From: Rhizobiales bacterium SYSU XM002
GTDB lineage: Bacteria; Pseudomonadota; Alphaproteobacteria; Rhizobiales; Beijerinckiaceae
Length of the DNA stretch: 64,000 bases
NCBI GenBank assembly: GCA_009846685.1
Contig: VWVY01000003.1
Location: 372,001 to 436,000 of the forward strand
Direction of reading: 5' to 3'
Below, piece by piece: positions 8,895 to 16,727 of the stretch. Each line of letters opens with the position of its first letter. Positions within the stretch are counted from its first letter, which is position 1. The notes under the pieces are model-generated. The model made no database searches. It was not told where the DNA came from and saw nothing but the letters and a program-made list of their open reading frames with translations. Position numbers and translations under genes: made by a program.

Positions 8895-9731
8895 ATGGCC
8901 CTGCCGCCGCTGATTTCGCCCGAAGCGCTCGAAGCTGCGCCGGGCGCCTTGCTGATCGACCTGCGCCTGCCGGCTGACGGCGGTCGCCCTGCCTATGAGG
9001 AAGCGCATGTTCCCGGCGCCATTTTCTCGGATTATGCGGGTGATGGTTGGCGTACACGTGTTGGCAACGCGCCGGGCATGCTCCCCTCGGCGGAACATCT
9101 GGCATCGCTCTTCGCGCGGCTCGGCATCGCACCGGGGCAGCCGGTTGTGCTGATCCCCGTCGGCTCTTCGGCGAATGATCTCGCGGCCTCGGCCCGCGCC
9201 TACTGGACCCTGAAGCTCGCCGGACATGACGCGGTCTCGATCCTCGACGGCGGCACGAAGGGCTGGATCGCCTCGGGACGCCCGAGCGAGAGCGGCTGGG
9301 TCGAGCCCGAGCCGGCCGCGCCCTATCCGATCTGTTTCCAAGCGGGCTGGCGCAGCGATGGCACGGCCTCGCGCGCAGCGCTCGATACCCGAGCCGCCGC
9401 ATTTATCGACGGGCGCTCGGCGAGCTACTTCGCGGGAACGGAAAAAGCAGGCGAAGCGAAGCGCGCCGGGCATATCCCCGGCGCGATCCATGCCGACTAT
9501 GCGCGGCTCTACGATCCCGCCCGCTTCGGGCTGTGTTCGCGCGACGAGATGGCGACGCTGCTCGCTGCCGTGCCCGCCGGCCCGATCGTAAGTTATTGCA
9601 ACACCGGGCACACCGCAGCGCTGAACTGGTTCGTATTACGCGAGATTTTTGGCCATGAAGCCGTCACGCTCTACGACGGCTCGATGACCGAATGGACGCA
9701 GGACGAATCGAATCCGGTGGCGACGCTCTAA
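8895..9731 (+). CDS. thiosulfate/3-mercaptopyruvate sulfurtransferase
   Basis: 278 residues with two rhodanese domains. The N-terminal domain (about 1-145) is inactive-type. The C-terminal domain carries the active cysteine Cys235 in SYCNTGHTAA. The loop CNTGHTA resembles thiosulfate sulfurtransferases as much as 3-mercaptopyruvate enzymes (usually CGSGVTA), so the donor is left open. A GAGGAATGA sequence overlapping the end of the OsmC gene provides the ribosome site. The gene ends one base before the convergent metZ stop. It joins an area rich in sulfur-related genes. Confidence 0.88.
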   Translation: MALPPLISPEALEAAPGALLIDLRLPADGGRPAYEEAHVPGAIFSDYAGDGWRTRVGNAPGMLPSAEHLASLFARLGIAPGQPVVLIPVGSSANDLAASARAYWTLKLAGHDAVSILDGGTKGWIASGRPSESGWVEPEPAAPYPICFQAGWRSDGTASRAALDTRAAAFIDGRSASYFAGTEKAGEAKRAGHIPGAIHADYARLYDPARFGLCSRDEMATLLAAVPAGPIVSYCNTGHTAALNWFVLREIFGHEAVTLYDGSMTEWTQDESNPVATL

Positions 9732-9732
9732 C

Positions 9733-10938
9733 TCAAACCAGCGCAAGCGCCGCTTCGAGATCGGCAATCAGATCATCGGGGTGCTCAAGGCCGACCGAAA
9801 GCCGGACGAGGCCGTCGCCCACGCCCATCGACGCGCGAACCTCGGGCGTGAAGCGCTGGTGCGTTGTCGTCGCCGGGTGGACGGCAAGGCTCTTGGCGTC
9901 GCCGAGGTTGTTCGAGATCCGGAAGATCTTCAGCGCGTTGAGGAAGCGGAATGCCGCCGCCTTTCCGCCAGCGACCTCCAACGCGATCAGCGTCGAGGGT
10001 CCGCCCATCTGCCGGGCGATGATCTCGGCTTGCGGGTGGTCCTTGCGCCCCGGGAAAATCAGCTTCGTGACCTTCTTCTGGCCCGCGAGCCAGTCGGCCA
10101 GCGTTGCCGCCGTGCGGGTCTGCCGCTCGATGCGCAGCGACAGCGTCTCCATGCCCTTGAGCAAAACCCAGGCGTTGAAGGGCGACATCGCCGGCCCGGT
10201 CTGTCGCAGCAGCGTATGCACATGGGTGGTAATGAATTCCTCCGAGGCGAGGATCACTCCGCCGAGGCAGCGCCCCTGCCCGTCGATATGCTTTGTGGCG
10301 GAATAGGTGACGCAATCGGCGCCGAGCGCCAGCGGCTTCTGCCAGAGCGGGGTTGCGAAGACGTTGTCGACGATCAGTTTCGCGCCGCAGGATTTGGCGA
10401 TCTTCGCCACCGCCTCGATGTCGATAACCTCGAGCGTCGGGTTTGCCGGGCTTTCGAGGAAGAAGACTTTGGTGTTCGGGCGAACCGCCTTGCGCCAGGC
10501 GTCAAGATCGGTGCCGTTGACGAGGGTTGATTCCACGCCGTAGCGCGGCAGATGCTCCTCGACGACATAGCGGCACGAACCGAACAGCGCCTGCGCCGCC
10601 ACCACGTGATCGCCGGCTTTGACGAGCCCCATCAGCGCCGCGGTCACAGCCGCCATGCCGGTCGCGGTAGCGCGGGCGGCTTCCGCGCCTTCGAGCAGCG
10701 CCATGCGCTTTTCGAACATCGCGACGGTCGGGTTGGAGAAACGCGCGTAGATGAAACCGGCATCCTCGCCGAGGAAGCGCTTCTCGCATTGTTCGGCGCT
10801 GTCGTAGACATGGCCCTGCGTCAGGAACAGCGCCTCGGAGGTCTCGGCGAACTGCGACCTCAGCGTGCCGCCGTGGACAAGTTCGGTTTCAAAATGGCGC
10901 GCAAGCGACGCAGCCTTGTTTGCGGCGGAATTGGACAT
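9733..10938 (-). CDS. metZ: O-succinylhomoserine sulfhydrylase
   Basis: 401 residues of the Cys/Met-metabolism PLP family. The PLP lysine is Lys216 in the YSATKHIDGQGR segment. FIYARFSNPTVAMFEKR, ATATGMAAV and VDNVFATPLWQKPLALGAD are the expected cofactor and substrate motifs. The VYDSAEQ opening and the HIDGQGRCLGG loop fit MetZ better than cystathionine enzymes. The product would make homocysteine directly from O-succinylhomoserine and sulfide. The ATG at 10938 is preferred to an in-frame GTG at 10956. No SAM-II riboswitch is visible upstream; a palindrome is present instead (10989-11010). Confidence 0.92.
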   Translation of the reverse strand: MSNSAANKAASLARHFETELVHGGTLRSQFAETSEALFLTQGHVYDSAEQCEKRFLGEDAGFIYARFSNPTVAMFEKRMALLEGAEAARATATGMAAVTAALMGLVKAGDHVVAAQALFGSCRYVVEEHLPRYGVESTLVNGTDLDAWRKAVRPNTKVFFLESPANPTLEVIDIEAVAKIAKSCGAKLIVDNVFATPLWQKPLALGADCVTYSATKHIDGQGRCLGGVILASEEFITTHVHTLLRQTGPAMSPFNAWVLLKGMETLSLRIERQTRTAATLADWLAGQKKVTKLIFPGRKDHPQAEIIARQMGGPSTLIALEVAGGKAAAFRFLNALKIFRISNNLGDAKSLAVHPATTTHQRFTPEVRASMGVGDGLVRLSVGLEHPDDLIADLEAALALV

Positions 10939-10988
10939 CTCGGACCCCGGCAGCACGTGAAAATCGCCGCAGAGCTACCAGATTTCAT

Positions 10989-11010
10989 ATCGTTCGTAAA
11001 GACGAACGAT
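10989..11010. promoter_or_regulatory. 9-bp perfect inverted repeat upstream of metZ
   Basis: ATCGTTCGT and ACGAACGAT form a perfect 9-bp inverted repeat around a 4-base centre (AAAG). It sits 51 bp upstream of the metZ start, in the gap between metZ and tRNA-Gly. The symmetry and spacing fit either a dimeric repressor operator or an RNA hairpin in the metZ leader. There is no clean T-run directly after it in the metZ direction, so it does not look like a terminator of metZ transcription. No regulator gene adjoins it. Confidence 0.55.
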
Positions 11011-11087
11011 TGTTCTTTTCATCGGACGATTAGGACGCGAGATCGCATCGGTGCTGGACGACGACGACAATCGCGGAAAAGAGAAAA

Positions 11088-11162
11088 TGGAGCGGGTAAA
11101 GGGATTCGAACCCTTGACCCCAACCTTGGCAAGGTTGTGCTCTACCCCTGAGCTACACCCGC
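11088..11162 (-). tRNA. tRNA-Gly (anticodon GCC)
   Basis: A full cloverleaf on the minus strand. The acceptor stem is GCGGGTG / TACCCGC with the discriminator T and an encoded CCA. The D arm is GCTC..GAGC, and the anticodon stem CAACC/GGTTG encloses loop TTGCCAA with anticodon GCC. The T arm AAGGG-TTCGAAT-CCCTT is intact. The 75-nt length fits tRNA-Gly. It lies alone in a gap between metZ and the ProX-like gene. Confidence 0.97.
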
Positions 11163-11316
11163 ATCCATGACCGGCGAATTCACCGGAGGCAGGCCTAATG
11201 CCCTATCTTGGCGGTGAAGGCAAGACCTTGATGATCGCGTTGTCAAAATTTTTCCGCTCGCCTAAACCGCTCGGGAAACCCGATCCCGCCCACGCGCCGC
11301 ACGACACCTGAAGCCG

Positions 11317-11868
11317 ATGACAGCCGAAACAAATCCTTCAACCGACCCTTCACTTGCCGCCTTCGCCCTGCTCGACCGGCTGGGCATCGCTCATCCGACG
11401 CATGACCATCCGCCGTTGCACACGGTGGAGGATTCGCGCGCCCTGCGCGGCGAGATCGGCGGCGGGCATATCAAGAACCTCTTTCTCAAGGACAAGGGCG
11501 GGAACTTCTTCCTCGTCACCGCCGAGGAGGATTCGCCGCTCGATCTCAAGACCATCGACAAGGTGATCGGCGCGAAGGGCCGCGTCTCCTTTGCCAGCGC
11601 CGAGCAGCTTATGGCGCATCTGGGTATCTTGCCAGGCTCGGTCAGCCCGCTTGCGCTGGTCAACGATACCGGGCGGGCCGTCCGCTTCGTCCTCGAGAGG
11701 AAACTGGTGCGGCATGACATCCTCAATGTCCACCCGCTCGTCAACACCCGCACCACCTCGATCACACGCGACGATCTCTTCCGCTACGTCGAGGCGACGG
11801 GCCATGAAACCACCGTGCTCGATCTGCCCTATCGCGCGCCGGCACCGGAGACCGGGTCTGACCAATAA
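11317..11868 (+). CDS. prolyl-tRNA deacylase-like (YbaK/ProX domain) protein
   Basis: 183 residues covering one YbaK/aminoacyl-tRNA editing domain. HTVEDSRALRGEIGGGHIKNLFLKDK, with the conserved lysine in HIKNLFL, and the later SPLALVND and FNVHP-like NVHPLVNTRTTSI motifs match the ProX (ProXp-ala) branch. Stand-alone members hydrolyse mischarged Ala-tRNAPro and compensate for ProRS lacking an INS domain, as is usual in alphaproteobacteria. Catalytic residues beyond the lysine are inferred. The start gives a short disordered N-tail of about 12 residues. It is transcribed away from tRNA-Gly and has its own upstream gap. Confidence 0.88.
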   Translation: MTAETNPSTDPSLAAFALLDRLGIAHPTHDHPPLHTVEDSRALRGEIGGGHIKNLFLKDKGGNFFLVTAEEDSPLDLKTIDKVIGAKGRVSFASAEQLMAHLGILPGSVSPLALVNDTGRAVRFVLERKLVRHDILNVHPLVNTRTTSITRDDLFRYVEATGHETTVLDLPYRAPAPETGSDQ

Positions 11869-11950
11869 TTCCGCGAGGAACCGGTTGCGAACCGCGCCGG
11901 ACGCGCCCAAATAGGCTGTAACGTTTTCGACCGCCGGGGATTTCAGAACG

Positions 11951-12829
11951 ATGAGCGACGCCGCAGATCTGGTGAAGGATACGACCACCGCAACCTTCCG
12001 GCAGGATGTGCTCGCGGAATCGATGAAACAGCCCGTTCTCGTCGATTTCTGGGCGCCCTGGTGCGGCCCCTGCAAGCAGCTCGGCCCGATCATCGAGAAG
12101 GCCGTGAAGTCGGCCAAGGGCCGGGTCAAGCTCGTGAAGATGAACATCGACGAGCATCCACAAATTGCAGGGCAGCTCGGCGTGCAGTCGATTCCCGCGG
12201 TTTTCGCCTTCGATCGCGGCCAGCCGGTAGACGGCTTCGTCGGCGCGCTGCCGGAAAGTCAGATCAAGGGTTTCATCGAGCGCCTCGTTGGCCCCTTGGG
12301 CGCCGATACCGCCGCGATCCTGGAGGAAGCGAACACGCTCCTCGAAACCGGTGACGTCGCCGGCGCGGCCGAACGCTTCGCGATGGTTCTCGCCGAGGAT
12401 TCCGAAAATCCGGATGCGCTCGGTGGCATCATCCGCGCGCAGGTGATGGCCGGAAACCTCGATCAGGCCCGCCGCATCCTCTCGACCGTGCCGGAGGCCA
12501 AGGCGGATCACCCCGCGATCGCCGGCGCGCGCGCCGCGCTCGATCTTGCCGAGCAGACCGCCGCGATGGGCGATGTCGGCGATCTCGTCGCCAGGGTCGA
12601 GGCCAATCCACTCGATCATCAGGCCCGCTTCGATCTTGCGATGGCACTCGCTGGTCACAACCGGCGCGTTGATGCCGTCGAACACCTCATCACCATCATC
12701 CGCAAGGACCGGAAGTGGAACGACGAAGCCGCTCGCAAGCAGCTCCTCCAGTTCTTCGAAGCCTGGGGGCCGATGGACGAGGCGAGCCAGACCGGCCGCC
12801 GCCAGCTTTCGGCCACGCTTTTCTCGTAA
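11951..12829 (+). CDS. thioredoxin domain protein with C-terminal TPR-like region (CnoX/YbbN type)
   Basis: 292 residues. A thioredoxin fold occupies ~10-115 with the active site WCGPC (Cys38, Cys41) and the cis-proline in QSIPAVFAF. The remaining half is Ala/Glu-rich and helical with TPR-like repeats and ends DEASQTGRRQLSATLFS. This layout is that of CnoX/YbbN, a chaperone holdase-redox protein. Unlike the E. coli SxxC version, the redox pair is canonical WCGPC, so it may be a real oxidoreductase as in Caulobacter CnoX (family knowledge). It is followed by a LON-domain gene 44 bp later, on the same strand. Confidence 0.9.
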   Translation: MSDAADLVKDTTTATFRQDVLAESMKQPVLVDFWAPWCGPCKQLGPIIEKAVKSAKGRVKLVKMNIDEHPQIAGQLGVQSIPAVFAFDRGQPVDGFVGALPESQIKGFIERLVGPLGADTAAILEEANTLLETGDVAGAAERFAMVLAEDSENPDALGGIIRAQVMAGNLDQARRILSTVPEAKADHPAIAGARAALDLAEQTAAMGDVGDLVARVEANPLDHQARFDLAMALAGHNRRVDAVEHLITIIRKDRKWNDEAARKQLLQFFEAWGPMDEASQTGRRQLSATLFS

Positions 12830-12873
12830 GGCAAATCTTTGACGGGGTCGCGAGGCACCGGGAAGGAGATCTT

Positions 12874-13545
12874 ATGCCGAGCAACGTCCATTACAACCGG
12901 ACCTCCGTCCTGCCGGGCACACTCCCGCTGTTTCCGCTGCCCGGCGCCTTGCTGCTGCCGCGCGGCCAGATGCCGCTCAACATTTTTGAGCCGCGCTATA
13001 TGGCCATGATCGATGCCGCCCTCGCCGGTGACCGGTTGATCGGGATGATCCAACCGGACCCGGCGCACTCGACCGACATTGCCCTTCCGCCTCTCTACGG
13101 TGTCGGCTGCGCCGGGCGCATCACCCAGCTCGCCGAAACCGGCGACGGGCGCTATCTCATCCAGCTGACCGGCATCGCCCGTTTCCGCCTCGTCGAGGAA
13201 ATTCCGGCGGCAACCTTGTTTCGGCAGGCGCGGGTCAATTTTCAGCCGTTCGCAGCCGATCTTGAAGCGCGACGCGGCGAGGAGGGGGTTGATCGCGAGG
13301 CTGTTCTCACCGCCTTGCGGGACTTCAGCGAAGCGCATGGCATCGAAATCGACTGGAAGAGCATCGGCGAGGCAGCGAACGAAGCACTCGTCAATGCGCT
13401 CTCGATGATGGCGCCGTTCGGTGTTGCGGAGAAGCAGGCCTTGCTGGAGGCCGACGATCTCAAGGCGCGCGCCGACATGCTTGTCGCGCTCACAGAAATG
13501 GAACTTGCGCGCGAGGGCGGGGATGGCGGCCCCGCGATGCAATAG
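12874..13545 (+). CDS. LON peptidase substrate-binding domain protein
   Basis: 223 residues comprising only the N-terminal LON domain, with no AAA or protease part. The start region LPLFPLPGALLLPRGQMPLNIFEPRYMAMIDAAL is the family signature; GCAGRI and LTGIARFRLVEE follow. Stand-alone LON-domain proteins are widespread in alphaproteobacteria but functionally undefined. The ATG at 12874 is fixed by an AAGGAG ribosome site 5 bases upstream, although the frame remains open for a further ~50 codons. It sits between the thioredoxin-TPR gene and the Trm112-like gene, in one probable transcription unit. Confidence 0.9.
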   Translation: MPSNVHYNRTSVLPGTLPLFPLPGALLLPRGQMPLNIFEPRYMAMIDAALAGDRLIGMIQPDPAHSTDIALPPLYGVGCAGRITQLAETGDGRYLIQLTGIARFRLVEEIPAATLFRQARVNFQPFAADLEARRGEEGVDREAVLTALRDFSEAHGIEIDWKSIGEAANEALVNALSMMAPFGVAEKQALLEADDLKARADMLVALTEMELAREGGDGGPAMQ

Positions 13546-13554
13546 GGGGAGATC

Positions 13555-13782
13555 ATGGCGAACGACGACGAAAGAACAGGCTCGAAACCGATGCAGCCGG
13601 GCGCGGGGCAGGGAATCGATCCCAAGCTGCTGGAATTGCTCGTCTGCCCCGTGACGAAATCGACGCTCGATTACGATGCGGTGCATCAGGAGCTGATCAG
13701 CCGCGCCGCACATCTCGCCTATCCGATCCGCGACGGCATCCCGATCATGCTACCGGAAGAGGCACGGCGTCTCGAAGAGTGA
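13555..13782 (+). CDS. Trm112-like (UPF0434) protein
   Basis: 75 residues. After a 20-residue polar tail comes [17 protein letters not shown], then a segment ending [21 protein letters not shown], the UPF0434/Trm112 pattern. The zinc site is reduced to a single cysteine (CPVTK), as in many proteobacterial members. Bacterial homologues are small accessory proteins; eukaryotic Trm112 activates methyltransferases, but that role is not shown here. It begins nine bases after the LON-domain gene with a GGGGGAGATC ribosome site and ends just before the convergent UbiH-family gene. Confidence 0.88.
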   Translation: MANDDERTGSKPMQPGAGQGIDPKLLELLVCPVTKSTLDYDAVHQELISRAAHLAYPIRDGIPIMLPEEARRLEE

Positions 13783-13796
13783 TCCTCGGGGAGGGA

Positions 13797-15029
13797 TCAC
13801 AACGCTTCGCCGCGGAAAAGCCGAGGCGAGAGCCCGGTCTGGCCCGAGGCGGCCTTCATCAGCCGCTGTTTCAGACCCGGCATCCGATTGACGAGGCCGA
13901 CACCGGCATCGCGCATCACCCGTAACGGCCCTGAATCGTTCGAAAACAGCCGATTCATCCCTTCCATCGCATAGCCCATCGCGGCGGCGGCCGGGCGACG
14001 GCGCGCCTGATAGGTTTCCAGCAGATCCGGCATGCCGGGATCGAGCCCCGCGCGCAACCGTTCGACAACGAGTTCGGCCAGCATCGCGCAATCCTCGAAG
14101 CCAAGGTTGAGGCCCTGCCCGGCGAGGGGATGGACGACATGGGCGGCGTCGGCGACGAGCGCGATCCTTTCGCCGACGAATCGACGTGCGAGCGCAAGCT
14201 GCAACGGATGCGACGACACCGCCTCGACCTCGAGGATGTCGCCACGCCAGCCGGCGGCGCGCGCCGAAATCGCGCGCTTGCGCTCCGCCGGGCTCGCGGC
14301 CAGCATTTCCGCGGCTTTTTCCGCCCGCTCGCTCCAGACGATCGAGGAGCGGTATTCGTCGAGCGGCAGCAGCGCGAAGGGGCCCGAAGGCAGGAAATGC
14401 TGCGCGCCCTCGCCGTGATGCGGCAGCGAATGGCGGATCGTGGCAACGATCGCCGTTTGCCCATAGGGCCATCCGTGCATCGGAATACCGGCCATCGTCC
14501 GGATCGCCGAACGCGCGCCATCGGCGCCGACAAGGAGCCGCGCGCGACGCGTTTCGGCATCGATTCGAACCTCGATGGCGGTGGAAGAGGCCGTTCTCCC
14601 GCTGTATCGTCCCTTCAGCACCTCGATGCCCGCGTCCCGGCAGAGGCCCCGCAGGACATGATTCAACCGGCCAAGCGCAACGAGATGCGCGAGTGGTCCG
14701 CCCTCCGCCTCAGGTTCCATATCGAGCAGGCGCGGCCGGATGCCCTCCTCGAGGCCCGTATCGGAAATCGCGATCGACCGCATAGGATAGGCCTGATCCG
14801 CGAGCTTTTCCCAGGCCCCGAGCGCCTCAAGGTAGCGGCGCGAGCCGGCGTTGAGGGCGAGAATGCGGGCATCGGGTTTATCCGGTGCCTGGTCGCTGTC
14901 CGGATTGGCATCGAAAACAGTAATCGCGCCGGGCTCGACTCCGCCACGCACCAGCGCCAGCGCCAGCGATGCGCCGGCTGCGCCGAAACCGCCGATAATG
15001 ATCGTCCGATCCGTGCCGCCGTTAGCCAT
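13797..15029 (-). CDS. UbiH/UbiF/Coq6-family FAD-dependent hydroxylase
   Basis: 410 residues. The N-terminal dinucleotide fold is IIIGGFGAAGASLALAL (residues ~9-25). The second FAD motif is RIALVADAAHVVHPLAGQGLNLGFEDC near residue 290, the hallmark of ubiquinone-biosynthesis aromatic-ring hydroxylases. Which ring position is hydroxylated (UbiH, UbiF or UbiL type) cannot be settled by reading. The start is taken at the ATG at 15029, with GGCAAGG upstream. The first Gly triplet is GGFGAAG rather than GGGxxG, a mild variation. It is divergent from the tesB gene. Confidence 0.88.
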   Translation of the reverse strand: MANGGTDRTIIIGGFGAAGASLALALVRGGVEPGAITVFDANPDSDQAPDKPDARILALNAGSRRYLEALGAWEKLADQAYPMRSIAISDTGLEEGIRPRLLDMEPEAEGGPLAHLVALGRLNHVLRGLCRDAGIEVLKGRYSGRTASSTAIEVRIDAETRRARLLVGADGARSAIRTMAGIPMHGWPYGQTAIVATIRHSLPHHGEGAQHFLPSGPFALLPLDEYRSSIVWSERAEKAAEMLAASPAERKRAISARAAGWRGDILEVEAVSSHPLQLALARRFVGERIALVADAAHVVHPLAGQGLNLGFEDCAMLAELVVERLRAGLDPGMPDLLETYQARRRPAAAAMGYAMEGMNRLFSNDSGPLRVMRDAGVGLVNRMPGLKQRLMKAASGQTGLSPRLFRGEAL

Positions 15030-15087
15030 ATGCCTTGCCTTTCCCGTGCGGGAGCCGTTTCCGAAACTATAGCCTGTCTGCATGCTT

Positions 15088-15114
15088 GCCGGCCACATCT
15101 AAACGCCGGCCACA
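15088..15114. repeat. 10-bp direct repeat in the ubiH-like/tesB intergenic region
   Basis: GCCGGCCACA occurs twice, at 15088-15097 and 15105-15114, 17 bases from start to start. Each copy contains the palindrome GCCGGC. It lies in the 162-bp divergent gap between the hydroxylase gene and tesB. It could be an operator for a regulator of either gene, or chance in a GC-rich genome. Confidence 0.35.
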
Positions 15115-15191
15115 ACGACGCCTTGACGCGGCGCAACACGACCGACAGGGTGGCGACAGCATTCTTTCCCGATCCGGCTCCGGACCCTCTG

Positions 15192-16055
15192 ATGACATCC
15201 CCTATCGCCGCCCTTCTCGACATTCTCGATCTCGAACCGCTGGAGAAGAACCTCTGGCGCGGCCGTTCGCCTGATGCCGCGCGCTACCGCGTTTTCGGCG
15301 GGCAGGTCATCGCCCAGTCGCTCGTCGCGGCGCAACGGACGGTCGAGAACCGGCGCGTCCATTCGCTGCACGGCTATTTCATGCTCGGGGGCGACCCGAA
15401 AATCCCGATCCTCTACGAGGTCGACCGTATCCGCGACGGTCGCAGCTTCACGACCCGCCGCGTCCGCGCGATCCAGAATGGCGAATCGATCTTCGCGATG
15501 ATGGCTTCCTTCCACGTCGAGGAGCCGGGCCTCGCCCATGACATCCCGATGCCGGACCTGCCGATGCCAGAGGAGCTGCCGGACGAGGAGGAAATCATCG
15601 CCCGCTTCGTGCCTGCCATGAGCGAGATGCGGCAACGTTACTGGAAGAGCCAGCGGGCAATTGAACTGCGGCCGGTCAACCCGGAAGGCTATTTCGACCG
15701 CAAGCCCACCAAGCCGGAACAGCACGTCTGGTTCCGCGCCCGCGAGCCCCTGCCGGATGGGCAGGACCTGCACGATTTCGTGCTCGCCTATGCTTCCGAC
15801 ATGACCTTGCTCGACGGTGCTGCCATAGCCCACGGCCGCTCGGTTATCGATCCGGAAATCCAGGCCGCGAGCCTCGATCACGCACTCTGGTTCCACGGGC
15901 GTTTCCGGGCTGACGAATGGCTGCTCTATACGCAGGACAGTCCGTGGTCCGGTCATGCGCGCGGACTCGGGCGCGGCCTGATCTACACGCGCGATGGTCG
16001 CCTTGTCGCTTCCGTGGCCCAGGAAGGCCTGATGCGGTTGCGGACGAAGAGCTGA
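15192..16055 (+). CDS. tesB: acyl-CoA thioesterase II (TesB)
   Basis: 287 residues, matching the double hot-dog TesB family. The N-terminal half has FGGQVIAQSLVAAQRTV and HSLHGYFMLGGD; the C-terminal half ends with AWF-like HALWFHGRFRADEWLLY, then a RGLGRGLIYTRDGRLVASVAQEGLMR tail, as in E. coli TesB. The product hydrolyses medium/long acyl-CoA esters. The start at 15192 matches the family N-terminus (LLDILDLEPLEKNLWRG). Its ribosome site is weak. The long in-frame extension upstream overlaps the opposite-strand hydroxylase gene and is not used. It stands alone before the glnK promoter region. Confidence 0.92.
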   Translation: MTSPIAALLDILDLEPLEKNLWRGRSPDAARYRVFGGQVIAQSLVAAQRTVENRRVHSLHGYFMLGGDPKIPILYEVDRIRDGRSFTTRRVRAIQNGESIFAMMASFHVEEPGLAHDIPMPDLPMPEELPDEEEIIARFVPAMSEMRQRYWKSQRAIELRPVNPEGYFDRKPTKPEQHVWFRAREPLPDGQDLHDFVLAYASDMTLLDGAAIAHGRSVIDPEIQAASLDHALWFHGRFRADEWLLYTQDSPWSGHARGLGRGLIYTRDGRLVASVAQEGLMRLRTKS

Positions 16056-16251
16056 CAGCCGAATTTCACATCAAATTGCCTATTTTTTAGGCGGTAAATT
16101 CTCATCGCTGCATTCGTTTTCAGCGTTCCGCCATGTTTTCAGGCGTTGACGGCGTCGCATTCGGCAGCGCGGCCGCCCGACCGGCATTCCCTGCACGCCG
16201 ATTCTCTCCCGATTCACCCCGACTCGCCCGATTCATATCCATCGTCACTGA

Positions 16252-16701
<450 letters not shown>

Positions 16702-16727
16702 TTCCGGCATCGCAAGAGGTCCAACCC

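Noticed and set aside
10939-11087. SAM-II riboswitch upstream of metZ
   Set aside because: The conserved GCTAAA-type 3' block and the expected stem with its loop are not visible in the leader; only partial resemblance (GCGGCGATTT) was seen.
14130-16055. 641-residue open frame overlapping the hydroxylase gene and tesB
   Set aside because: Only its last 287 codons match a family (TesB). The first part is Arg-rich shadow of the hydroxylase on the other strand.
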